Shown: in pieces, positions 40,666-52,452 of the stretch
Layout of the letters: each line of letters opens with the position of its first letter
Numbering within the stretch: position 1 is the first letter of the stretch
From: Cruorifilaria tuberocauda
Taxonomy: Eukaryota; Nematoda; Chromadorea; Rhabditida; Onchocercidae
Length of the DNA stretch: 64,000 nucleotides
Reading direction: 5' to 3'
NCBI GenBank assembly: GCA_013365365.1
Contig: JABVXU010000243.1
Location: forward strand, 16,954-80,953
The notes under the pieces: model-generated
The model's input: the letters and a program-made list of their open reading frames with translations, nothing else
Database searches by the model: none
What the model was told of the DNA's origin: nothing
Translations under genes and position numbers: made by a program

Positions 40666-41385
40666 TTTCTTATAATAAAGGCTTATTGCTGAAAAAAACG
40701 TTCAAAAAACAATTCATTTATAAACTTCATCGCAGAACAATCTGATATAGATGAGTCATTACTTATTCAGTGAAGAAAAACACAATTTCCAAATGTTATT
40801 CCACAGATACGAGTCTTTTGGAACGACGTGTCTAATCCTTTCATGAACTTCAAAAATACTAATATTGGACAAACAAAACATGTGTACATGATATATATAT
40901 CGCTTATATCGTGTACATAAACCAATAAGTTTTCATCATTAAAACATATAATAAGAACTGATTTATATAACTGATTCTAAATAACAGAAAGTAAGAATGA
41001 GCTTTTATGGATAGAACAAAGGTAAGGAGGAAACAAAGAAAGGAAATATGTCGCTAAAATAGGGCTATTTTCTTAATAGATCAATTGAAAGATGTTTTTT
41101 TAAATAATTATTGGATGAAGGATTACTAACTTTATAATTTTCTTGAACAAATCACTTGAAAGAATCAACCACTATTAAACAGTGTCAAAGCAAATACGTC
41201 AATCCAAACAATACAAAAACTTTGTTCCATCTTCCACATATCTACATGAAGAGGCCCTTACAATCTTCTCTTCCCTTGGTTCTATATAATCATGAAAACT
41301 ACAAATCTCAAGATATCCACCTCTGAAAAGGTGTTAAGTTATTATTTCAAGACTTTCTGTGCTTACTATTTCCGTACTCCTTTTA
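40666..41385. other. AT-rich spacer
   Basis: No coding signal. It holds a small inverted repeat at 40883-40917 (13 bp stem with one wobble pair, 9 nt loop) made mostly of alternating TA and GTAC. Confidence 0.6.
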
Positions 41386-44300
41386 CTACACAAACAAAAG
41401 GAGTACTAGTTGAGATGAAAGACCCGTAACAATTTCACCCTTTAACTTCTCAACCTTCTCATTTTCCTCCTCTTCCGGTCTGTCGAATTTCGTGCTCGGC
41501 GGTCGATGTACCACCATATCTTTATTATAATTCACAGGAATTGATGTATAACCACTAGCAATAGTTTCTTGATTATTAGCAGATTCTAATGTAGACGTAG
41601 TAGGAAAAGTGTTCTTAAACGTCTGATGTGACTGTGATGTTGAAGATGATGGTTTGTTGATACGATTGTTACTATCATCACTTGTCATATTGCTCGTAAT
41701 GGCACGATGAATATTTGCATCACATACTGTTTCACAAAGTACCGGAACATAAACGACAGGACGAGAGTCTAACTGCGAGCGGTTCTCACCAAATTCTTTC
41801 ATTGAGAGCCATCGTAAATGTGACGAGAAACAACCATCTTCATGCTGTCGACAATCTGTCAACAAACTATCATTGCTTCGAACCTGTTCATTACACTTCC
41901 GACCATCACATTTATTACCTCGAACAATCATTGCTGCTGCACCAGATGCACCTGGTCGTTCGATACCGGTTGCCGTATTAAGCCTACTACGCCCGTAAGT
42001 AGCCTGAGTAACTCGAGCTCGACATGATAATGAAGAACACGTGAAAGATGCACGCATATCAAATGGGTTACAATTTGGTGGCGCTCGGATCCACCTCTCA
42101 TTCTCTTCCTTTGGTACCAAACGTTCCTGAAATTGAAAAAGTAATTCATGGAAAATTATTTCGCAGGGCTTCTGATAAACCTGTAATACTCTTGATTGTT
42201 GAATATAATGAATACATAAATTCTTTCGATTTTTTTTTCTATAAATTTAGATTTAAGTTCACATTTTATGTGCATCATTCCATCCTTTGTTTTCGATATG
42301 CTTATAGATCAAGAATTGATCAATCATTGACTTGACTTCAACATCCCTAATTCATCTGTTACTCTTAACTTCTGCCATCTATCCCTCTCGATTTTTCCAA
42401 CAATTAAGGTTAAAGCTTGCTAGCAATTCTTCGTTCTCTTTTACGATGAGATGATGTTGAATGCTTTGGAAATTTTTGTTTACCAGAAAAATTTGCAGAC
42501 GAAGAAGAATTAATGTGTTCATTAAGCATCTCGGCGGGAAACAGCGTACAATCATATGTTGTCCAGCTCTATCTTTCTTATCAGCTGGATTAATAGCTTC
42601 TATTCTTTTCTCTAGATATTATAGATATAAGAAGGGAAAAGAGAAAAAGAAACTCCGACATGAAAGGGACCGAGAAAGTCGGGTGAATAATTTATGAATA
42701 ATTCCACAATACTCATACAAGTAGTTAGATAAGAGGAACTGAACATAACTCTGTTCTCTCAAAAATACATTTCATTTTTCAGATCAGAAATGATAAATCA
42801 ATAGTTATTTAAGACGCTAGAAAATCATAACATCCATCCAGAGATGGTGAAAAAAAAAATAGAGAAAAGAAAAAGGAGAAAAATAACCTAATAGGATAAT
42901 TGAATGATTTTCAGGCAAATAAAGGTAACATGAACAAAAAAAAAGGAAGAAATGAAATATGAAGTTCAACAATTCCTACACGATTGCAATAAAAATGCTG
43001 CAAAGTGCTGAAAAATTCCATCTCTTCCTTATTTATCATCATTCCGCTCATCAATGTAATAAAAAGCGCATGAAATGTTTATTAGAGCGAAGAAATTCTT
43101 AACGTCTCAAAATATAATCATTTCTCAATCAATAATAAATAAACAATCAATATTCTTAAAATGGAAAATGAAATCTTTAAAGTCATAAGTAATTGACTCA
43201 AAGAAGGAGACAGACAATATGATATCGAGAAAATGATCCGATTTCTTTTTTTTCAATTCCAACTGAACTGAATGTTCACAAAGATGCTATGCTAAAATCA
43301 ATGAAACAATTCGTATAAAATGAGCCAAGTCTCAGTATTTCTATACAGATTCTTAACGTATGACCTTCCAAAATGCAATTCATAATAACAGCTGATGAAA
43401 TAATCAATTTAGTTCATTTTGCTTTATATCGTTGATTTAAATGTTGTTTAACTTTGTCTGTGTGAAAATCAAAAAAAACAATTCATCTTATCGTCTAGAT
43501 AAATGTATTCAAATTCTGTCAACAATAAAAGGGTGAATCATTCCACAATATTTGTAGTAATTCTTAACAGTGAATTATTATACGTTTTCGTTCTTTTTTT
43601 TATTTCAAACAAAAATGTTGAAAAAATATAGAAAGGAAGAGAAAAAGTTCTCCTCCTATCGCAATTTTCATTGAAAAAATTCACCTACATTTATATTTTC
43701 CTTCCTCTTACTTATTCCAATTTTTTTCTTCTTTTTTCACAAAATGTCTGGACGTCTTTTTTTTTATTGCAGATGAACAGATTTTTAGGCCATTTATAAA
43801 TCGCCAAATGATAGGAGGAATATAAGTGCTGCTCTACTTTTAATATTCATCCTATTTCTTCTTTTTCGACTAACTTCATTGCAATCGAAACAATCTAACA
43901 CGTTGAAAGCAATAATTTGATTACTCATGATTATTTTACAACTGATCCATGATAAAGATGAAGTGTTTGAGTAAATCTAAGATATGAAATTAACTTGACG
44001 GAATTATTTTCAATATAGAATTAATTATTCTTGTGAAGAAGGCAAATGTAATGTCTGCTGATGATTTTGATGTGTTGTGTGATGAAGGTGAGAGATTGTA
44101 ACTACGAACAGGTAGGTGATGAAGAAAGAAGTAGACATAACATTACTGCTCTTAGCTCCCATCATTCAACAATGTTTATAATTTGGTGAATCAATTCAGT
44201 TACAGAATCTATTCCATGTCTTCCGCGATCTATTCGTAAAAATATTTATAGAAAAAAATTCTGTTACGATCGAAAGCTTACTTCTACAAATCGTCTTCCG

Positions 44301-45945
44301 ACATCTCCGATGATATAGTGAATTTTTTTAATGCGTTCTTTCAACATAATTTTTAGTAACCATGAAAAAAAGGGCAATAGCTAAATTCAATTCTTGCTAT
44401 CAAAGAATTTGAGAACGGTTTTTTTTCAAGATCTAGTGGGAAAACAGAACAAATGAGCCAATCACTAGTCGGGAATCACTGTTTTTTTTTGCAATCTTCA
44501 TAAGATGACAGTAATGTCTTCAAATAGAGACTAAATATTTGTACAATACAGACCTAAAAATAACGAATACAATAAAAGAAAGATTAGTAATTTGCTTAAC
44601 GGGACAAAAAAACATTTCTCGACTTATCAAATTCAAATAAATACTGAAATGATATGGTTGCGAAAAAAGCAAAGAGTGAGCGAGAACAAACTTATTTTCT
44701 ACATACTGAAGGTTCAGATCGAAATATAGGAAAATCTCATTTTTTTCTGAAATGATTCATTAGCCACCACTGTAGATCAATCTAAAAATCATCATAAGAA
44801 AATTATCATACCATGCCGAAATGACCGCTTTCACCATCGGTCAGATAAACAACCGCTGGATAATTAGTTTGCTGGAAAAAGCCGCAGGATACTGAAGAAG
44901 CTACTGGTTTTTGCTTTTGTAAATGGTGTGGATGTTCACCACCACTATGTATATTGGGTAAAGCATTATGTTGATAAAGTAATGCCGTTGTTACGGGGGA
45001 TTTTACCAACTGTTGCTCGCCATCAGTATTGTAGCAGGATTCAGAAATAGCAGGATTCGGAAGTATAGTAGTGGGAAGTGAAGTATTTGCCTGTGCTGAT
45101 GATAAAGTAGGTATGGTAAGTGATAAGGTAGCAGCGGAATGCGGATCCGTCTGAATGGCTCTCTGCTGGGAATTCTGTTGCAAGGGGAATGAGATGACAG
45201 ATGAGAAGCCATTGTTGCCAGCAGAAGTAACGCTGTTTGTGCTAGTTAGAATCCGATTTGTTCCACATCCCGCTCCACTACTTACACTTAGTCGATTCAC
45301 AAAAGAACTCAATTTTGACCTATAATAAGTAACGTGATCAAGTAAGTAATCATGAAAAAAGAATGAAAAGAAATAACTGCACGAAAATATCATGAATTTT
45401 TAAATCCATCAAGGATTCCTTTTGATAATCAATCAACAATTTATGAGTAAAAATATAAGAAGTATCCGATAGCATTCGACTAAAAGAACAGAAAAAGGAA
45501 ATGCAATACACTAATAGACCATTTGAATCACCAATAAATCTAAAATCAATTTATAAGACCAAATTATTCTATGTAATATTATACGTAAACTTGAACTATA
45601 CATTTACTAATTAAACTGTAATCGGCACTCATTCAGAATTATTTCAAGTAAAGAGATTAACTACTAACCATCCAATTTCTAAAATCTCCAATCAATCTGT
45701 TGAAGTCTACTTTCCTCATTTCTGGTCTACATTTAAATATATGAGAATGAGAGCATCTCTGAGAATTATTCAAAAGGGTGAAAAGTTGTTAAGATTGACT
45801 TCGACTGTTTCTATATCTAAGTACCAAACCATTGATATTAATCATCGAAATGAAGCCCATCTTGAAGTAAGAAGTAAATTTCATTAAAGGGTGAATGGTT
45901 CACAGCTGCCGATTCGCTTACACTTACAAATTCCGGATGAATGGA

Positions 45946-45988
<43 letters not shown>

Positions 45989-46315
45989 AGGAAAAGACGA
46001 AGCGACTAACCTCGCAATTGTAAAAATCGAATTTCGTTGTCGTAGCGACAATTTTTCCAGTTTTTCCTTGCCAAATGATGGTATGGAAGAGGGATCGTCA
46101 CGCTTAACCTCACCCGTGGCCTCTTCCTTCGTACCGATCGAGGAAATCCTCGTTGGATGAGGCTGTCGCTGTTGTAAACTGTACTGATACGGTATAGGTG
46201 CTGTTGTTGTTGAATGATGTTGCTGCTGATCGCTTGCGTGTACGTCGGGGTGATTGTAACGATCAGGGCAGCAGGCTGCAGCTTGCGGCTCATCCAGTCT
46301 GCTCCGTCCTTTCAC
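41386..46315 (-). CDS. Large low-complexity protein of unknown family, 5' end unresolved (about 517 codons seen)
   Basis: I do not recognise the family. Three exons join in phase (minus): (46315)-46011, 45319-44812, 42126-41386. The first is Gln/His/Pro-rich (DQQQHHSTTTAP, QQRQPHP) and ends KLSLRQRNSIFTIAR. The second is Ser/Thr/Asn-rich (FVNRLSVSSGAGCGTNR). The third begins ERLVPKEENERWIRAPPN, has several Cys and Arg (ASFTCSSLSCRAR, RGNKCDGRKCNEQ), and ends EEEENEKVEKLKGEI plus a hydrophobic tail, LVLLLFV. The open frame starts just after an in-frame TGA and has no ATG before 46011, so 46315 is only the limit of the open frame. A real start or a 5' exon must lie upstream or be spliced in. 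The second intron is 2.7 kb. The Cys/Arg content is odd for a purely disordered protein; it could be a cytoplasmic adaptor or the tail of a larger protein. Confidence 0.6.
42127..44811 (-). other. Long intron of the 517-codon gene
   Basis: 2.7 kb with GT-AG ends on the minus strand. A + strand ORF at 42461-42697 and a short minus-strand segment near 42490-42570 (reading TLFPAEMLNEHINSS) were examined. Neither fits the phase of the flanking exons. Confidence 0.55.
45949..45985 (+). repeat. GA dinucleotide microsatellite
   Basis: About 17-18 uninterrupted AG units. It lies in the first visible intron of the minus-strand gene, 25 bases inside the donor at 46009-46010, and reads as a CT tract on that strand. 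Confidence 0.95.
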
Positions 46316-47032
46316 TCCTCAAGCTACTCTTCCTTGCTTGTTGACACGTTGCTATGGCCTTCACGTGATGTCTCTCCCCTGCACGGACTACCTCTCTAAT
46401 TCCTTCAAACGTACGCATTTTCAGAAACTCATTACCATATCCATAAAATACGTCTAAATAATTAATACTCGCATCTGACTGATATAATGTGCATGGAAAT
46501 TGTGCAACGTGCATGCATAAGTGAACCCGCACGTCTTAGTGCAACAACCACAAATAACCCGCAATAGAGCGGATCTCGGTAACCCTGACCGCCCTCTCGC
46601 AGCCCCTCGGATAGAAGGAGTAGCAGCCTCAAAAGACGGCATTCGTCCATCGTCTGGCTGCTCAATTCAAATTCTCCTCCTCTCCGTCTCTGCCTACTGA
46701 TACCCTATCCGTCGAGTATATTATCTTTCTCACTCTTTCCATCTATCTACTGTGTTCCTTTGCTTACTCTGCTGCTTGCAAATCAAGAGATTCAATGTCT
46801 GTCGTCCTTTTTTTTGCTCTATTTGCCAAAGTGTTTCCAACTCTAGGCTAAATGAAAACTACATCGATATGTCATCCCTATTCCTCCCTATCTGTAATGT
46901 CTCGACACTCCGACTCATTCGCACACTCTCACTCATCTATTACTTCCCTTTCATCCAAACAAGTAACGACAAAATCAACAACTGTTTCTTTTTTTTCCCT
47001 CTCATACTCCTTGCTAAAATAGCACGTTGTAA

Positions 47033-47092
47033 GCATGCAAACATACGTATATATGCATGCAAAACATACGTACGTATGCATGCAAGACGCGT
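47033..47092 (+). repeat. Alternating GCATGC / ACATACGTA repeat cluster
   Basis: GCATGCAA followed by ACATACGTA occurs at 47033-47050 and again at 47055-47074, and a third GCATGCAA starts at 47079. The run is mostly alternating purine-pyrimidine and contains several overlapping palindromes (GCATGC, TACGTA, ATGCAT). Confidence 0.8.
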
Positions 47093-48369
47093 ACTGCTTT
47101 TTTCTTGAAAAACGACTGGCAATAGATTCTGGAATGTAAATTTATCTTGCTTACGTATGTGTTCCTCGTGGTTGATAGTAAAGAGGATATGTAGATCAGC
47201 ACGATCCTTCAATCATTCTTATAAACAAAGTTTGCAATACATATCTTTGCAATGATAGGCCTACAGCGAGTATGTGAGCCATGCCTTATTTTACCTTACC
47301 TTATCTTATCTTACTTTGTCATTAAAGGAGCCAGTTTAGAATTACCTGAATCGGTAGAGCGACCACACGATAACAAACAGCACCTCTCTTTCACCTCTGT
47401 CAAAGAGAGAAATGACACTGTCTCTCTGGCAGCCAACCATCCCATAATTTCAACATTTCAAAATTCACCTCCATCTTTCCCTTCCAAACACATTCTATAT
47501 GTCATGTAAAGTGTGGAAGATTACCCGCCCAAAATGATATCGCCATTATCATGCATGATTATCAGTGGCCATTGATAATGATCGCGGTTATCCTAATTGC
47601 AATAGATATCAATTCACGGAGATGCCATTTTGGTAGTGAAATAATTGACGATAATAATAAAGTAATGTCCGCAATAATAAAAATTCTGATTATTGTGATA
47701 TCGTATAATTATATTAGTTTATCTCTAAAAATAACTTTTAAAAACAGCATGTTAACTTTTGTTGTACATAACAATAAGGATGACTCATTTGAAATAGAGA
47801 GAGAGAGAGGGAGAAAAAGAAAGAAAGAGAGAAAAAGTGTGGTATGGAAAATGGAATGATGAATTTCTTATTTTGGATAACTTCCTCCGTTTCCTCCTTC
47901 ACCTCTAACCTATTTCTCTCTCCTTACTGATAGAATGAAAAGAAAAGAAATGAATAAAATGGGAAGAAATGCTTTATCATCAGTGGTAGTTAGCATTGGC
48001 CGAGAATTGGAATTAGAATTAGAATTTATTTTCTACCATAAATATCAGCCACAATTCTGCTTTCCAAGAAATCTGGCATGTTTTTATTTGCGAATTTTTA
48101 AGATTTAAAACAAATTTTTGCAAATAACATGAATATAATATTTATCATAAACTTAGTTTATCAGCAATATCTTAAACAGTTATCTTCCAATCTATTTCTT
48201 TTATAATTAATTACTCAATTGATGGAATTATGATCTTAGCATTTCTTATCAAATGATTTTAAATCAAACAAATCTTTATATGATTGAATCATTAAGTTTT
48301 CCTTATCATGCTTTTTATGTAACAAATCACCACACGTCTTATGACGCATTCAGCTCATTGCAAATTATT

Positions 48370-48444
48370 AAGTATTTCATCGGAAAGAATTATTTCCTCG
48401 TGTTTGTTACAGTAACAAGCAAAAACTTTTTAAACTTTCTTCCA
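48370..48444 (+). repeat. 75 bp direct repeat, copy 1
   Basis: Begins AAGTATTTCATCGGAAAG and ends CTTTCTTCCA. It matches copy 2 (49404-49478) at 71 of 75 positions without gaps. Confidence 0.9.
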
Positions 48445-48721
48445 TTGCAAATTTATGTTTTAAAATTTAACTTTGGAAAAACTGCAATGTAAATTTTAGA
48501 ATTCAATCAGTTGCTGGGATAATGACAATTTTAAAGCAGTATATTGATAAATGTGACTTATCTGTTAAATAAGAACTTGTCTACTTAGATATGAATGTCA
48601 CTTTACTATTTAAGCGTAAACGTTACTTTAAACATAATTTGATCTGTGTGTTTAAATGTAATCACATATATATATTGAAGTAATGTTATGTTGTTCATCA
48701 AATTTAAGTAAGCTTATATGA

Positions 48722-48830
48722 TGAAATTTATGTTATCATGAAATTTGTATTATTTATATTATAACGAAATATGTATGATTTATATTATAATGAAATTTAT
48801 ATTATAGTAATAATCTATTAGAATTAGCTT
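48722..48830 (+). repeat. Degenerate AT-rich tandem repeat
   Basis: Imperfect units of the form ATGAAATTTATATTATA are repeated four to five times. A further copy of the last unit (GAAATTTGTATTATAGTAA) lies near 48998-49020. Confidence 0.6.
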
Positions 48831-49403
48831 CATGAAAAAATAGGTATGCGAAATGCTAATTTCCAGTATGATTGGAATTTAAGTCTCAAAAAATATTCGT
48901 AATAAAAATCGAAGACTATTAAATATTTGAAAAAAAATGTGCCCGCATCAAGTTGAATAAATCAAGAGGTTTATGCCTATTGCATAAAGAAAACAGTGAA
49001 ATTTGTATTATAGTAAATAATCTATTATAGTAAAACGCGTTAAATGACGTATCTCGAGAAGAATCAAAATTAAATACGACAAGATGAATTTCACCCAAAT
49101 TTCCCTAAGCGGTGTCATAGTACTCAATGCAAACTAATGCACTTCAGGTTGATTTCAGGCTCCACTTTCCAATGGTTGTAGATTGTATAATTATCAAATA
49201 TATCTATTCTTTAATTTTTCTAAATCTGTAAATTGTTCGAAGCTTCTCGGAATCAGTAGTCTAATTTTGTCTTTTTTCCAAATTTGACTTTAATTTCCGA
49301 GTCATTTCTTAGCTTGTTAAATTATTAAATATTCTGTTTACTATTTTTATGATTTATCCAATTTAATTTAAATTAAATTTTATAAGTCTGGCCGTTCGAC
49401 TTT

Positions 49404-49478
49404 AAGTACTTCATCGGAAAGAATTATTTCCTCGTATTTGTTACAGTAACAAACAAAAACTTTTTGAACTTTCTTCCA
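49404..49478 (+). repeat. 75 bp direct repeat, copy 2
   Basis: Near-identical to 48370-48444 with four substitutions, in the same orientation, 1034 bp downstream. The flanks are not similar, so the duplicated unit has sharp edges. Confidence 0.9.
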
Positions 49479-50170
49479 GTGGATATACTTCCAAAGTATC
49501 TGGAAGTTGAGACTATTAAATCATTCGTTTAATTTAAAAAATTAAAGTATAAATCACGTCTTTTGTGATTTAGAAAGATATCCTTATAAAGGCTAATACA
49601 ATTTTTTTTTTCATCGTTTACAGATATCGATATGTCTTCTATTGCAGATTTGCTGAGACGTTAATTACTGTAAACACCGTGAATGTCATTATTATTATTC
49701 TGTCGAATAAGAGTTCTTCAATTTATGAGGAAAGTCAAAAAGTCTACAGATAAATCTTATACAATTACTTCCAAGGTTAGTAATGATAACAATATGAGAG
49801 ATGGATGTGGTAGATGAAGAGAAAATCTATAATTGCTCGAAATATATAGGTACAAAGGAGTAATCCAGATATGGATTCCTGAATCTACGGAATGAGCGAA
49901 TCACTATTAATTAATTCAGAATTATGGTAATACTTTACTGGGATGATGATAGCTGTAATATACATTATTTGCTAATGATTAGAATTGTTACAAAGTAATT
50001 ATGATATATCAAAATGATAGGGAAGCTATGAAACAAATGTTCACTTTAGTATTATCTAGTTGATAATCATTATCTTTAGAAGATCGTCTGATTGATGGTC
50101 AGTATTTTTAGCAGTATCACCTTGCCGATAATCAGTATCTTCAAGAAGATGAAAATACCAACAACAATCT

Positions 50171-50200
50171 TTTAATTTTAATTTTAATTTTAATTCATCA
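50171..50200 (+). repeat. TTTTAA hexanucleotide tandem repeat
   Basis: About four and a half copies of a TTTTAA unit in an AT-rich context. Confidence 0.8.
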
Positions 50201-52387
50201 AGGATGATTTAGATAAGAAAGAAATGGTGAAAGTGAAATCTTTCCATGAAAATTATAATTTGGAGAATTGATAAATGCGCGATGATATTTGTATTGCTGA
50301 TGAGTTTAACGCATATCATACTTTTTTTGTTACCAAAAAATTGTTATCAAATATCAATAGATTATGTAACATTTGTAATTATGTTGCAGAATTTTATATT
50401 TAAATGACTTTACTATAGTTAAAAAATAAGTAGAAATTTTAAAGAAATTAATATAATGAGCTCATATTAAATTACGTTTGAAATTCAACGCTCTTATCCA
50501 TTACACATTTAACGTTTGTCAGGTCAATACCAGATATGTCGATTAAACTCTCGGATCAATATAGCCGAAAATTCTGGAATTGAATTCATTCATTAGTTCA
50601 GTGATACGAGATGTTTTTTTTTAAACGGAAGAATTCATGTAACATACCACTCTAATGGAATTGAGAGAATCTGTTGAAAATGCCACTTAAAATTCGTCAA
50701 GTTTCTGCATAATAAATGCGTGCAAATTTACAAAAATAAACAATTTAAAACATTTTGCAAAGATTATATTCTGCAACAAAATGAATAATAAATTTCACTT
50801 CATACTGATATCAGAGAAGAGCGGATTGTGGTTCTACTTTGATCACTGTTAATTTATCCCCTCCACTTAATCATTTGAAAAAGTAGGTGATATTTACTTT
50901 AACTCACTGAGTTATGTCTATAGAAAGATTACTTTATATGTGGAATTAATTATAAAAAATATACGAAAGTGAAATCTTTTCTAACTCATTTCTAAAATAA
51001 AATGATAATTGAAAATTATGAAAGAATTAAATTAATTGCAAAACAAAGTTGTCATTGTTTATGCGTTTCGTTTTTCATCTTCGGGAACCAGTTCCTTATA
51101 TTTCATGATGCTAAAATTAGATGAAACATTTAAAGGAACTGCAAAGTGATTGGATCACTCAGAATAGCATTTGCAGATAAATCCGTAAAATGAATGTTCA
51201 ACTATTAAATGAGTGTAATCGTATTGAATTGTTGTGATCTCTTCCCATAGTGATAACTATCTCTGGATACTTGTATTATTTCATCTCTCAGCGGTATTTT
51301 ATATGATATTATTTAAATAATGAATTTTACGTATAACAGATAAGGAAAGTCAATATTCCGATCAGTATTATCATTTGTCGATTTGAAAAGTATGTGTCAA
51401 TTGAAAAGATGAAAATTAAGTGAACAGTTTTTAAAAATATAGCCTCTCCTTTCCTCGTTAATTTCATCGATTAAAGTAAATTTTCGAGAGGAAAAAAATC
51501 TTTTCCTCTATAATTAAACGAATCATCATGAAATGAGAAATTTCTCTACAATTTCTGTTGGACAAACTTTCTCTGTTTTACCTTTCATTCCTTCCTATCT
51601 TGAGAAAAAAAAATTCCTCATTTTGATTTAGTTGATTTTTAATATTTCTGTAAAGAAATATGTATCAAACTAGTTTAATGAAATATTTTCAGAATGAATG
51701 ATAATCTTGAACTAATTTCAATATAGACATGTTTATTGATTGGTTATGAAACCTTCCTAATAATGTATAAATGAGATTGCTAGTTCAGGTCGTACTTCGA
51801 GGTCACTGCAACATTCGAGAAAACCGTTCAAAAGTAACAAAAGATGCCGTGGAATAAACTTGCTCTAATCATCAGCATTACTTGCATGTTCTAAATTGCT
51901 CCAATTTTGTGACCTTAATTCTATGTACTGTATTTCATAACACCGCTCTTTTATATCCTTCACCTTGTGACAACCTTTCTTCCCTGTTAACCTAATTTTC
52001 TGAATAAATTATAAATCTTTATCATTATATGTTATAGAGTGTATATCAATTAATTCATTATTCAATCTTGAACTTGTGTAAAACATCTTGTAAAACAAAA
52101 AGCTCTCATCATATTTTTCTGAAGTAGAAATATGAGTGAAATCAATGGATTATCTTGAACATGAAATATTTCTGTATAATGCAACATTAACAGTATAGAT
52201 GCAAAATAATTGCACAGTAAATTTCAACGCTAATGCATATAATCCATCTGTTCATCAATAATAATGTTGTAAAATTGAAAGTACAAAACCCTATACAAAA
52301 TAACTATTATATCATTTCACTCCACGCTCATTTCTATCATGAATACATCACAACGGTGTTAAGTGAGTTCTATTTTTTCTTTTGAAA

Positions 52388-52393
52388 TTTATT
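52388..52393 (-). promoter_or_regulatory. Poly(A) signal of GPN2
   Basis: AATAAA on the minus strand, 60 bases after the stop codon at 52453. Confidence 0.5.
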
Positions 52394-52452
52394 AACTCCA
52401 GATTTTTGGTAGGTAAACGTGAAAAAAAAAAACATTAATAAGGCAATAATTG

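Larger units (their letters stand above)
46316..52452. other. 6.1 kb spacer with several simple repeats
   Basis: No supported gene. The first 400 bp (46320-46720) is richer in G and C than the rest and may be the 5' region of the minus-strand gene. Contents: an alternating GCATGC/ACATACGTA cluster (47033-47092), TTATC-like pentamers (47283-47320), GA-rich runs (47798-47845), TTATATTATAA-type tandem units (48722-48830), a 75 bp direct duplication (48370 and 49404) and TTTTAA hexamers (50171-50200). Confidence 0.6.

Noticed and set aside
40883..40917. Small inverted repeat
   Set aside because: A 13 bp stem made almost only of TA and GTAC steps is expected by chance in such AT-rich DNA.
42461..42697. 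Plus ORF inside the long intron
   Set aside because: Basic low-complexity end, no supported start or partner exon.
46752..47108. Plus ORF of 118 codons with several cysteines
   Set aside because: It runs through T-rich DNA and the GCATGC/ACATACGTA repeat cluster; no domain or signal fits.
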